Assembly (NCBI GenBank): GCA_963682025.1
Contig: OY821517.1
Span: 97,199,946-97,263,945, forward strand
DNA length: 64,000 nt
Direction: 5' to 3'
From: Cordilura impudica
Lineage: Eukaryota; Arthropoda; Insecta; Diptera; Scathophagidae
Shown piece by piece: positions 11,440 through 23,635 of the stretch. The position numbers and the translations under genes were made by a program. The notes beneath the pieces were generated by a model. That model made no database searches, was not told the origin of the DNA, and saw only the letters and a list, made by a program, of their open reading frames with translations. The first letter of the stretch is position 1. Each line of letters begins with the position of its first letter.

Positions 11440-12610
11440 ATTTAAGGATTTGTGTGACAATTTATGCACAATGTGACCTCAATTAATGGAATGCTAATTT
11501 GAATTCCTCCCATGTTGACAAAGAAAACAGCGCTATCAATTATTTGGTAAATTACTGGATAATGGTGTATATACTCTTATACTCTTTGTTTAGAACGTTG
11601 CGAGGCACCTGTGAGATTATTTTGTTCTGGAATATTTTTAACAAGTTTTTTTGCTGATGGTCCATGTGTCAAAACCTTTCTTCGCAAAATATGCTAATTT
11701 ATTAGCTGATATGCAAGTTCTACTGGATACAGCCTGCATCTGAAGTTTTTATTGAAATTCATATCAGTATCATATTTGAAAATAATGCAACAGGAATCGC
11801 CCAGTCACTTCCACATTCCAGGCATATTTAGTTGTGGAATCGCAAAGTGCCCAAATTTTTAAGCCATATCTGGCGGGCTTTGATGGAATATATTGACTAA
11901 AACTGCACCGACCTCGAATTGTTCATCTACAGTAACATTTTTATGTGGATTGTAAAAAATTTTGAGCTGATTACTCCAAAACGTTTTTATTGGTGCAGTT
12001 TGTCACCAAGTCTTCAGAGCTGTCAAGCCGTAGGTACTTTGATATGCTCGCAAATCGCTTAAGACTCATTTTTGCTCGGTCTTCCATTTTTCCATTCCAC
12101 AAGCTAGTGAGATTTTCTCCATGAGATTTATAAACTCCTGCCATTATTTGTAATCCAAGATATGCATCAAGCTCTATCGTATCAATTATTTCCATATAAT
12201 TCTACACCTTTATGATTTGTCATTTGAATCACAATATTTTTTATCTTTGGTGATATGAACAAATCGAACGAAGACTTTATATCTGTAATAATAGATGTTG
12301 CTCTTTTGGTAGGTCCAGGCTTATTCAATAAAATTTGGTTTTTTGGTAACCTGGCTATTTGAAGTGGTGGTTGTTCTTTCCAAACTACATTTTTTCCCTC
12401 AGATAAATATGTAACTGAAGTGCTGTGATCAATTTGTCCTGCAATTTCCATACTCAATTTCAATTTCCACATCCACGCATTCACGCTATTATTTGATGAT
12501 GAATATGAATCGCCTTCTGCATCGTTGTTGGGCGAAAACATTTCGTCTACATCAAAAATGTTATCATCTTCGTCATTCATTATGTGATGCAAGATCACAA
12601 AGAATTTCAT
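11440..12610 (-). pseudogene. piggyBac transposase relic (inside the 8027-13200 element)
   Basis: Read from 12610 downward. The N-terminal acidic region (MNDEDDNIFDVDEMFSPNND) starts at 12577 or, less likely, 12610. It is followed by ELDAYLGLQIMAGVYKSHGE, MSLKRFASISKYLRL, VTVDEQF (first catalytic D), YIPSKPARYGLKIW and ALCDSTTKYAW (second D), the last parts in a shifted frame. A further piece with LAYQLI and ASQRSKQR and an isolated CINC represents the C-terminal end. The part between is missing, so it is internally deleted as well as frameshifted (at about 12190 and 11890). It has the same sense as the Harbinger partner gene it disrupts. Confidence 0.9.
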
Positions 12611-12714
12611 TATGGAACAGTCATATGTTAGAAATTTTGTTTTACAATACTTAGTTTTCTTCTTTGTGGCATTATATAAAAATACTCAATTATGATGAAT
12701 TACAAAAAAAAAAA

Positions 12715-12736
12715 GAAAATATATATATATATATAT
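12715..12736. repeat. (TA)n microsatellite
   Basis: A short run of alternating A and T after an A-rich tract, inside the piggyBac element. Confidence 0.8.
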
Positions 12737-13820
12737 GTATGCACGCTGATCACCAAAAATTAAACTGAACTCATATCATCATAAAACAAATTTTAAGAGA
12801 TATGTTTGCGGGATTCTCCAAATCCCACCCACAGTTTGAGAATAATGAAATTTTTAATGAAAAAATATTCACTGAAAGCGATTTTATTGATTATTTGACT
12901 TAAAAAATGATAGATCGATGATTCTGAATGAAGATGAACTCAATTCAATTATTTTCAATAGGAAAAAAATGGTAAAGTGGAATTAAGATTGCAATATTGT
13001 GTATAAATGTGTATAAATCGTGTTTTGAAATGTGGAGGGGGGAGGAAAAAATTAAATTTTATTATTTTATTTTAAAAGCATAATTTTCGTCCCTGTACTG
13101 GATAAATTAAAGTTTCACGTTCATATCTTATAGCTCAAGGGAAAAATTTTGCGATTGAAAACCAAAATTGGGTCAAATTGACCAAAGGAGTGCAGAAGGG
13201 TTAATTGCATTATCGCTGCTTGGAACTGCATGATGTCGGACACAGCAGTTCGGGAATAAATGCTCTTTCGGTTTGTCGAAGGTACGATTTCCATTTCTAT
13301 CAACGAACTTTCTTGTGTACTTTCGTCAAAATCTAATTCAGTTTAGCAGCAAATTTATGTTGAAAAATGTTGTCAAATTCAAAATAATAATTGCACATTT
13401 TAAGTAAAGTGTCTAGAAACAAAGATTATAGTTACAAGATTTCAAAATATAAATCTAAGAATATTTGTATCTGTACTTACTTTTTACAGTTTCATCATTC
13501 ATGCTGCCAGCGCTATTATACAGGAACATTTCTTTCTTCACTGAACCGTCTGTAGTATATTTGGGCTATTGGTTTTTATAATACACACAAAAAAAGATTT
13601 AAATATTTTGTATTACATGAATGAATAAACTCAAACCTCGTTACCAGGTGTTCCAACATGTGACCAATTAACGCCTTTTCTTCGGCCACAGTCCATTTTC
13701 TGGTAGGATTGGTACGAGCGCGCTTCTGCTTCTTATGCAAAACAAACTTAAATTTAAATATAAGCTAAATATTTGTTCTTTTATACAAAAACTTACCTCA
13801 ATATCAGTATTTCCTTTCAT

Positions 13821-14407
13821 TTTTTTTTATTAATTATTTATATTTTGCCACAAAACTTAAACGAAACGTAATATACAACATGAGCTGATTAAATGGTAAA
13901 CAAGGAACAGCTTATCAAATAGTCCACCGCAGAAACATACCTGCAAACGTTGTATTGTCGTAAAAGATTTTTTTATGTAAAATATCAACAAAAATTTCAC
14001 AACTGTTGTATTATTTTAGCACATACGACACATAAAGCACTTAGGACACCCTTGTGAATACCCTAAATATATTTTGAACAAAATATAAATTTACAAATTT
14101 TGTAACAAAGTGAAGGTAGGTATAAAACAAACAAATTTGTAATTAGAATTATAGAATTCAGATATAACAAAGGAAAACCAAACTTGTATCTGATTTAATA
14201 CTTTTGAGTTAAAAGTTATAACTTCCCGGAAATTGTATGAATCCTATACTGGTACAAGAACCAAAAAAGATTCTGAAATAATAAGTCCAACCAAATAAAC
14301 AAATTTATTTGTCAGGTTTGGAAAATTAAATCTCAGAAAGTAAGAAAATAATTGTCAGTTTACACCGCAATACGATACACTATACCATGATTTTAGAGAA
14401 TGTGTTT
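13821..14407. other. Unassigned AT-rich stretch after the Harbinger gene
   Basis: The right terminus of the Harbinger element should lie here. I could not identify a matching terminal inverted repeat at the left side, so the element boundary is unset. Confidence 0.4.
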
Positions 14408-15510
14408 TAAGTCTAGCAGTCACAGCTGTGTAACTGCTTTAATTGAAGTATTAATTGGTGCTACTCGAACACTCCAAGGCTTTTGACGCAGTTAACCATC
14501 AAATATTATGTACTAACCTAAGATCACATTTTAAATGTTCATCAACATTGTCACAACTTATATAATTTTACTTCACTGACCACATGCAGTCGGTATGTTT
14601 AAACGGCATTGAGTCCAATCCCCTTATATTAACAAGAGGTTTACCTCAGGGATCTCTTCTGGGACCACTACTTTTTTCTATCAACGCTAAATATTTTATC
14701 TCACTGTAAGATCCACATGTATGCAGACAATGTAAAATTGTATTTAAGTAGTCCAGTTCAATAAATCAGAGAAAACATTAATAAACTCAATCAAGATTTA
14801 AACAATATATCTAATTGGGCATCAACAAAAGGCCTGTGTTTAAGTCCACGAAAATCTAAATGTATCGTAATTCACAAGAAAACGGTAAATCTACTTATTC
14901 AAGATGACATCATTATAACTAACGAGAAAATTGATATTGTACAAACGGCAAAAAATTTGGGAATAGTGTTTAACAGTAACTTAACTTGGTCAAATAATAT
15001 CAATGCTCTGGTTGTGCAAATGTATGTCAAATTAGGAACTTTGTGGTCTGTTCAGGCCTTCACGCTGCTGAAAGTAAGAATGCTACTCGCGAAAGCTTTT
15101 CTGATTCCAAGTCTTACTTACGGTTGTGAATCGTTTTCTAATTGTGACTCTATAAGTAAGAAAAACTTGAAGTTCTATATAACAATATCATACGATATGT
15201 TTACGCAATTAAAAAGCCAGATCAAGTATCGTCCTATTCAAAGTCTCTCTATGGAGTTTCGTCTGAAAAGTTGTTAAAGATTAAAACCTTAATAATTTTT
15301 CGAATGTTATATACCCTCAAAAACCGCAATACCTTTTTCAAAATATACGCTATGCTAGATCGTCAAGAGGCAAAAATGTCATAATTCCCAAATTCCAGTG
15401 TCTCGTTTCTGAATGTCAGTTCTTCATAAATGCCACTCGTCCTTGGAATGGCCTTCAACATAGCCAACAAATAAACAGAACGCAATGAGTTTTAAAAAAT
15501 TTTTTTATCT
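14408..15510 (+). pseudogene. LINE reverse transcriptase relic 1 (jockey-like non-LTR)
   Basis: Frames shift repeatedly, but the order of motifs is that of a non-LTR reverse transcriptase. They are SHSCVTALIEVL, then EHSKAFDAVNHQIL (motif with the first catalytic D), then GLPQGSLLGPLLF, then MYADNVKLYLSS (the YADD box with its second D changed to N), then an open stretch at 14957-15277 with LGIVFNSNLTWSNNI and KVRMLLAKAFLIPSLTYGCE. The last conserved block is SSRGKNVIIPKFQCLVSECQ. Endonuclease and 5' parts are absent, as expected for a 5'-truncated LINE. It shares these C-terminal blocks with the copy at 25700-26940. Confidence 0.88.
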
Positions 15511-17804
15511 TTTTAATTAAATACTCCTGGTAGTTTTTCTTTTATAGTTGCATATATCATGATTAATACTTTTTTATGTTTTAATTTTAATAACTTTAAT
15601 TTACATATTTTTTTTATGAATTGTTTATTTCTTGTCCTGTCCTTGGGTGGCCCTTCATTATATGGAGAAAAAAAATGTTCAAACTCTCGGTAGCACCCCC
15701 TAAAAATATGTGAATAGCAAAAAAACTGGGCCAATCAAAAAGCATTTAGAGGTGGCTCAACGCGATTGAAAATTTCAAGTGTGTTTTATATGGGGAAAAT
15801 ATGACTTTCTTTCAGATTTTAAGAAAATTTCGTTCTATAGTTTACTTTTTCCGACAAATTGTTATATAATTCTGGATCAGTATTAAATTATATTTCCAAA
15901 AAGCTATAAAATTTGAAAATTTAATAAAAGCTCGCCAAGAAATAGCAAATGCCCCAGACCACTTTTGTGCCAAAAAAAAAAAAAAAAAAAAACTAGATCA
16001 TGAAATTTGATGGAATTTTTTTCAACTTTAAGATATTAATTAAAGCCAACATTCTGTTTTAGTCTCTATACATGTACGTACTCAGATATGAACTATTGTT
16101 TTATTACCACCTTGTTACCCAATTAAGAATTGAGACCGATAATGGAAATTTTTTTTGATAAAATTTCGAAAACTCCTTTTCCAAGTTTTGAAAAATGTTC
16201 TTAAACAAAATTTAAATAAATTGATCTAGCACTTTAAGGTTCTGTTAAATGTATGTTGCAAATTAACTGTGTGAATTTTAAGGTTAATGCGTATTACAGA
16301 ATTTTTTTGGCAAGGATTTTATTTTTGCGGATTTCGAGAAAATGGGATTTTTGTAAAATAATCTTTTAATGTACCATTTCTAAATACTTTGTATCAAAAA
16401 TTAATCACTTTTCTACTTTTAAATGTTATAGTTTATCTTTTTATCTTAATGGCCTACGGTTTCGGGAAAAAATTTTATGACCCTATCAACCCTTTTGGAA
16501 TTGGAGTCACATATGACTACAAGCTAATAAAAAACAATTTATTCAAAAAATTCAAATATTTTGTAAGTGCTATTGAATTTTTAGATCCGACGCTTAAAAT
16601 ATAATAACCTAGTACATAAAGCTTTCCTTCCTAAAATTTGAGAAAAATCCGAAAACGTTAACCCATTAATTTGCCAAGACCAGCTTTGGATTTTAAGATA
16701 TTTTTAAATAAAAATTACCGAAAAAGAATTTTTCTATTTAGCTCCATGAAGTCACTATTTAGAATTTAAGAAAAATAATTCGGTTAATTTTTATTTATTT
16801 AACCCTTTAGTGCTGTCGGGATCAAAATAATTCATTGTGATATATCTTTGGTGCAATTATCTGCTTATTGCTCGCGAATATAAATTAAAACAACTATTAA
16901 CCAATTTTGTTATAAATTTATTTTATGTACAAAAGCTATCTATATTTTTCTAAATATAACAAGAAGGCCCTCAAATGACCCAAAGCTAATAAAAGACATT
17001 TCATTTAAATGGATATGAGATATAAAATTGATATAATGATATAAAATTAAAGAAAAGCAATACTTATTGCAAGTCGTAAGTGATTACAGAAAACAATTTG
17101 AATCGCACACTAAATCATCCTTAAATACACCAAAATAAATAGAATTAATTTTATATTTGATATTAGTTTGAATAAATTATTTTTTATTAGCTTTGGGTCA
17201 TTTATGGATCTCCATATTTTATTCAGAAATATATAGATAAATAATCTAAAACTCAATCATTAAAATGATAAAGATCGAAAATAAGATTTTTTATTTTTCA
17301 TAAAAAATAATAAAATTAAAAATACGCAGGGCACGCCGTTATCGCTAAATGTAAATTTAGCAAAAACAAATTGTTTTTCTTGTTTTTTTTTCAAGACAAA
17401 AACAAACATGTATATTGTAATATGCAATGAGTACTCGTATACAATCATATTTGTTTCAAAGTTGTTCTATATCTTAGTCTGTTATATTGGAAGAGGCTTA
17501 AATAGTATAACTTTTGCTTGAATTCTCATTTGGTTGTTTTCACCAAATATATATGAATTTAGCTTTTTACCAAACAAACTATCTACTGCTTTTGGTTACT
17601 GATGAGGGTTGGTGTCTCTTCCTGAAACAGCTCTATAACTTTTCATGCAGAATATAGATCAGTTTTTGAATTAAATATGCCAATGTTTTTGCTTTATTTA
17701 AAGTAAAAACATTTGATCTTGAACCTGAATAATTTCAAACTCAATCATTAAAATAATAAAGATCGAAACTATTATTATTTATTTTTATAAAAAATAATAA
17801 AATT
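15511..17804. other. Long unassigned AT-rich stretch, one possible piggyBac end
   Basis: No coding domain recognised. At 16799 the text TTAACCCTTTAGTGCTGTCG looks like a piggyBac-type left end, and GGGTCATTTATGG-type text occurs near 17197, but no matching right end was found, so this is only a hint. Confidence 0.35.
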
Positions 17805-20800
17805 ATATTAATATAATATATAATAATATAATAATATAATAATATAATAATATAATAATATAATAATATAATAATGTAATAATATAATAATATAATAATA
17901 TAATAATATAATAATATAATAATATAATAATATAATAATATAATAATATAGTAATATAATAATATAATAATATAATAATATAATAATATAATAATATAAT
18001 AATATAATAATATAATAATATAATAATATAATAATATAATAATATAATAATATAATAATATAATAATATAATAATATAATAATATAATAATATAATAATA
18101 TAATAATAAAATAATAAAATAATATAATAATATAACAATAAAATAATATAATAATATAATAATAAAATAATATAATAATATAATGATATAATAATATAAT
18201 AATATAATAATATAATAATATAATAATATAATAATATAATAATATAATAATATAGTAATATAATAATATAATAATATAATAATATAATAATAAAATAATA
18301 TAATAATATAATAATAAAATAATAAAATAATATAATAATATTATAATAAAATAATATAATAATATAATAATATAATAATATAATAATAAAATAATATAAT
18401 AATAAAATAATATAATAATATAATAATATAATAATATAATAATATAATAATAAAATAATATAATAATATTATAATATAATAATATAATAATAAAATAATA
18501 TAATAATAAAATAATATAATAATATAATAATATAATAATAAAATAATATAATAATATAATAATAAAATAATATAATAATATAATAATATAATAATATAAT
18601 AATATAAAAATATAATAATATAATAATATAATAAAATAATATAATAATATAATAATATAATAATAAAATAATATAATAATATAATAATAAAATAATATAA
18701 TAATATAATAATATAATAATATAATAATATAATAATAAAATAATATAATAATATAATAATATAATAATATAATAATATAATAATATAATAATAAAATAAT
18801 ATAATAATACAATAATATAATAATATAATAATAAAATAATATAATAATATAATAATATAATAATATAATAATATAATAATATAATAATATAAAAATATAA
18901 TAATATAATAATATAATAAAATAATATAATAATATAATAATATAATAATAAAATAATATAATAATATAATAATATAATAATAAAATAATATAATAATATA
19001 ATAATATAATAATATAATAATATAATAATATAATAATATAATAATATAATAATATAATAATATAATAATATAATAATATAATATTATAATAATATAATAA
19101 CATAACAATAAAATAATATAATAATAAAATAATATAATAATATAATAATATAATAAAATAATAATATAATAATATAACAATAAAATAATAAAATAATATA
19201 ACAATAAAATAATATAATAATATAATAATAAAATAATATAATAATATAATAATATAATAATATAATAATATAATAATATAATAATATAATAATATAATAA
19301 TATAATAATATAATAATATAATAATATAATAATATAATAATATAATAATATAATAATAAAATAATATAATAATATAATAATAAAATAATAAAATAATAAA
19401 ATAATATAATAATATTATAATAAAATAATATAATAATATAATAATATAATAATAAAATAATATAATAATATAATAATATAATAATATAATAATAAAATAA
19501 TATAATAATATAATAATATAATAATATAATAATATAATAATAAAATAATATAATAATATAATAACAAAATAATATAATAATATAATAATAAAATAATATA
19601 ATAATATAATAATATAATAATATAATAATATAATAATATAATAATATAAAAATATAATAATATAATAATATAATAAAATAATATAATAATATAATAATAT
19701 AATAATAAAATAATATAATAATATAATAATATAATAATAAAATAATATAATAATATAATAATATAATAATATAATAATATAATAATATAATAATATAATA
19801 ATATAATAATATAATAATATAATAATAAAATAATATAATAATATAATAATATAATAATATAATAATATAATAATATAATAATATAATAATAAAATAATAT
19901 AATAATACAATAATATAATAATATAATAATAAAATAATATAATAATATAATAATATAATAATATAATAATATAATAATATAATAATATAATAATATAATA
20001 ATATAAAAATATAATAATATAATAATATAATAATATAATAAAATAATATAATAATATAATAATATAATAATAAAATAATAAAATAATATAATAATATAAT
20101 AATATAATAATATAATAATAAAATAATATAATAATACAATAATATAATAATATAATAATATAATAATATAATAATATAATAATATAATAATATAATAATA
20201 TAATAATATAATAATATAATAATATAATAATATAATAATATAAAAATATAATAATATAATAATATAATAATATAATAAAATAATATAATAATATAATAAT
20301 ATAATAATATAATAATATAATAATAAAATAATATAATAATATAATAATATAATAATATAATAATATAATAACATAACAATAAAATAATATAATAATAAAA
20401 TAATATAATAATATAATAATATAATAATATAATAATAAAATAATATAATAATATAATAACATAATAATAAAATAATATAATAATATAATAATATAATAAT
20501 ATAATAATATAATAATATAATAATATAATAATATAATAATATAATAATATAATAATATAATAATATAATAATATAATAATATAATAATATAATAATATAA
20601 TAATATAATAATATAATAATATAATAATATAATAATATAATAATATAATAATATAATAATATAATAATATAATAATATAATAATATAATAATATAATAAT
20701 ATAATAAAATAATATAATAATATAATAATATAATAATATAATAATAAAATAACATAATAGTATAATAATATAATAATAAAATAATATAATAATATAATTA

Positions 20801-21476
20801 TATAATAATATAATAATAAAATAATATAATAATATTATAATATAATAATAAAATAATATAATAAAAAAATAATATAATAATATAATAATATAATAATATA
20901 ATAATAAAATAATATATATAATAATATAATAATATAATAATATAATAATAAAATAATATAATAATATAATAATATAATAATATAATAATATAATAATATA
21001 ATAATATAATAACAAAATAATATAATAATATAATAATAAAATAATATAATAATAAAATAATATAATAACATAATAATAAAATAATATAATAATATAATAA
21101 TATAATAAAAAAATAATATAATAATATTATAATATAATAATAAAATAATATAATAAAAAATTAATATAATAATATATTAATATAATAATATAATAATATA
21201 ATAATAAAATAATATAATGATATAATAATATAATAATATAATAATATAATAACAAAATAATATAATAATATAATAATAAAATAATATAATAATAAAATAA
21301 TATAATAATATAGTAATATAATTATATAATAATATAATAATATAATAACAAAATAATATAATAATATAATAATATAATAATTTAATAATATAGTAATATA
21401 ATAATATAATAATATAATAACATAATAACATAATAATATAATAATATAGTAATATCATAATATAATAATATAATAA

Positions 21477-21853
21477 CCAGCATATTCCAGCCCTCGAAAT
21501 TCGATTGCAAATTCTAGGAAACTTTCTTTTTCTCTTAATAAAGACCCTAAAGGTATGCTAAGCAATTATAGCCAATTCACAAATCAACACAAAAAAACAA
21601 ACTCATTTTTGTTACAAACACATTAACGAACTTAATAAACACACACATAGCATTGTATAAATTTATGTATGTGTTAGTAGCAACTTTAAATGCAATTTAC
21701 TCAAAATAAGGGAAAAAATTTAAAAATCTGTAAATCTGCAAAATGGCTAAAAAGAAATACCTTTCAAATAACATACTTTTGGTCAAAATCGGGATAAAAC
21801 GGTAGAACAAAACATCGGTCACTAAAAATTGCCTAGCCTATTAATATTATAGA
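21477..21853 (-). mobile_element. Helitron family C, copy 2 (377 bp), inside the satellite
   Basis: On the - strand it starts TCTATAATATTAATAGGCTA and ends with CTCGAAATTCG-type hairpin text and CTGG where CTAG is expected. It matches the other two copies throughout and is flanked on both sides by the 8-bp satellite, so it jumped into the array. Confidence 0.85.
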
Positions 21854-22421
21854 TATAATAATATAAAAAAATAATAATATATTAATATAATAATATAATA
21901 ATATAATAATATAATAATATAATAATATAATAATATAATAATATAATAATATAATAATATAATAATATAATAATATAATAATATAATAATATAATAATAT
22001 AATAATATAATAATATAATAATATAATAATATAATAATATAATAATATAATAATATAATAATATAATAATAAAATAATATAATAATATAATAACAAAATA
22101 ATATAATAATATAATAATATAATAATATAATAATATAATAATATAATAATATAATAATATAATAATATAATAATATAATAATATAATAATATAATAATAA
22201 AATAATATAAGAATATAATAATATAATAATATAATAACAAAATAATATAATAATATAATAATATAATAATATAATAATATAATAATATAATAATATAATA
22301 ATATAATAATATAATAATATAATAATAAAATAATATAAGAATATAATAATATAATAATATAATAACATAATAACATAATAATATATTAATATAGTAATAT
22401 CATAATATAATAGTATAATAA

Positions 22422-22465
22422 CCAGCATATTCCAGCCCTCGAAATTCGATTGCAAATTCTAGGAA
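22422..22465 (-). repeat. Partial second copy of the family C Helitron 3' end with satellite flank
   Basis: The last 44 bp of the Helitron C 3' end reappear here with the same irregular upstream flank (ATAGTAATATCATAATATAA) that precedes 21477. The satellite-Helitron junction was therefore copied by a duplication inside the array and then cut off, with satellite following directly. Confidence 0.85.
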
Positions 22466-22630
22466 TAATATAATAATATAATAATATAATAATATAATAA
22501 TAAAATAATATAATAATATAATAATATAATAATATAATAATATAATAATATAATAATAAAATAATATAATAATATAATAATATAATAATATAATAATATA
22601 ATAATATAATAACTATAAAAATATAATAAT

Positions 22631-23635
22631 ATGATAATATCTGTTTTTCCTCGTTTAATGAATGTGCAATATGTCCAGAGTATTGTGTCAAAATTTCATT
22701 TAAACCAGAAGAAAACTTACGTAGATACAGCGTTTCCAAAGGCCGAACTCATGCGATGTACCGTATATAAATCAGTTTTTAAAAAAATTTAAATCGAGGT
22801 TCTCGCAAACACCATGTTCGAAGCCCATGAATATCATAACTCAAAATCTACTCGACCTCTTCCTTTGAAATTTTATGCATTATTTCTGAACACGAATCAC
22901 CAGGTAATCACGAAGAGTTTTTTGTTAAACCTTTTTTTCCATTTTTTTACAACAATTTCAAATTACCAGAAAATCATGTTTTTCACTTCAAAATGCTGCA
23001 AAAAATTAAAAAACTCTTCGCGATTACCTCGGGATACATATTGCTTTTAAAATGCATTTAAATTTTATCATTTCACATGATCCGATAACGAGTTATGATG
23101 TTCATTCCAAAACAACTTTTTTCGAGATGCCTCGGAAATTCGCTGTCACGGACTTATTTTAATAAAATTTTTCATTGACATTTTTTTCGAAGATACTCCA
23201 AATGTTATACTATAACGTGTATATTAAATAAATAATCCAACATTATTCATATCTTAAAAAAAAATATATGAAAATACGCCTTTTTCGCCTCAGACCTTAT
23301 GCTATGCTGAAAATGTTTATCAATTTATAATATCATTTCCCACAGCTTAGGAGTGGTAGCTAGAATTTATTTAATATATTTTTACTTACTATTTTTATAT
23401 ATGTTAAATGAATAAATAAGATGCACACACATTTTTAATTTAAAATATCACATATTTAAATTAAAGTGTATTGCTTCCTCATCATCACTTTTATCCGGCC
23501 ATAAAACTGTTTCAATTTCAAGTTCTGATGTTTTTTTAAACATTATTACTTTCAATTAAAATATCTACTTCATTAGGTAATTGATATCTCGCGCATCATG
23601 AATTTTTTCTTTTCAATCTATTTTTAATCTATACT
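22631..23635. other. Unassigned stretch with a strong hairpin at 22911-23030
   Basis: No family recognised. GGTAATCACGAAGAGTTTTT near 22911 pairs with AAAACTCTTCGCGATTACC near 23010, arms of about 26 bp with a loop of about 70 bp. A - strand open frame before it (METLYLRKFSSGLNEILTQY, start at 22739) has no known motif and runs into satellite. Confidence 0.5.

Larger units (their letters stand above)
8027..13200 (-). mobile_element. piggyBac element, 5174 bp, inserted in the Harbinger partner gene
   Basis: Left end: TTAA (8023-8026) then CCCTTCTGCATCCC. Right end: ...TGCAGAAGGG then TTAA (13201-13204). The terminal inverted repeat CCCTTCTGCA is exact at both ends, and a GGTCAAATTGACC palindrome lies near the right end. 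Removing it with one TTAA rejoins the Myb-like gene. It carries its own transposase relic (11440-12610, -) and was itself hit by a 3174-bp Helitron (8117-11290), which leaves about 2.0 kb of piggyBac sequence. Confidence 0.92.
7814..13820 (-). pseudogene. Myb/SANT-like Harbinger partner protein with coiled-coil tail, split by a piggyBac
   Basis: Read from 13820 downward. Exon 1 (13797-13820) encodes MKGNTDIE and ends at a GTAAGT donor. Exon 2 (about 13645-13731) encodes a basic patch and RKWTVAEEKALIGHMLEHL, a Myb/SANT-like helix pattern. Exon 3 (13481-13565) encodes PKYTTDGSVKKEMFLYNSAG and ends at GTAAGT. Exon 4 starts near 13332 (NFDESTQESSLIEMEIVPST) and runs to TTAA at 13201. Beyond the inserted piggyBac (8027-13200) the coding sense resumes at 8022 and ends at a stop at 7814-7816. 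That tail is rich in K and E (KEKEIEFKEKEM, then LELELKERLAMEELKSK), a clear coiled coil. Harbinger elements encode a transposase plus a Myb-like DNA-binding partner, and a transposase relic lies at 6206-6830, so this pairing fits. One frame is broken near 7993 (a stop) and near the TTAA site. Splice sites are inferred from sequence only. Confidence 0.75.
17805..22630. repeat. Giant 8-bp satellite, unit TAATAATA, with nested Helitron
   Basis: About 4.4 kb of almost uninterrupted ATAATAAT units (frame repeats every 24 nt), broken by one family C Helitron (21477-21853). Variants (TAATAATAAAATAAT, AATACAATAAT, ATAAAAATATAAT, AACATAACAAT) recur in the same order at several places, so blocks of satellite have been duplicated. 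Open frames of up to 884 codons on the - strand read only Y, I, L and F in an 8-residue cycle. They are the satellite translated and not proteins. Confidence 0.95.

Noticed and set aside
16799..17210. A further piggyBac element starting TTAACCCTTTAGTGC
   Set aside because: No matching right end or transposase text; one terminus alone is too weak.
17803..22739. Very long open frames (up to 884 codons) rich in Y, I, L and F on the - strand
   Set aside because: They are a stop-free translation of an 8-bp satellite in several overlapping frames. No start context, no domain, and the same residues cycle every 24 nt.
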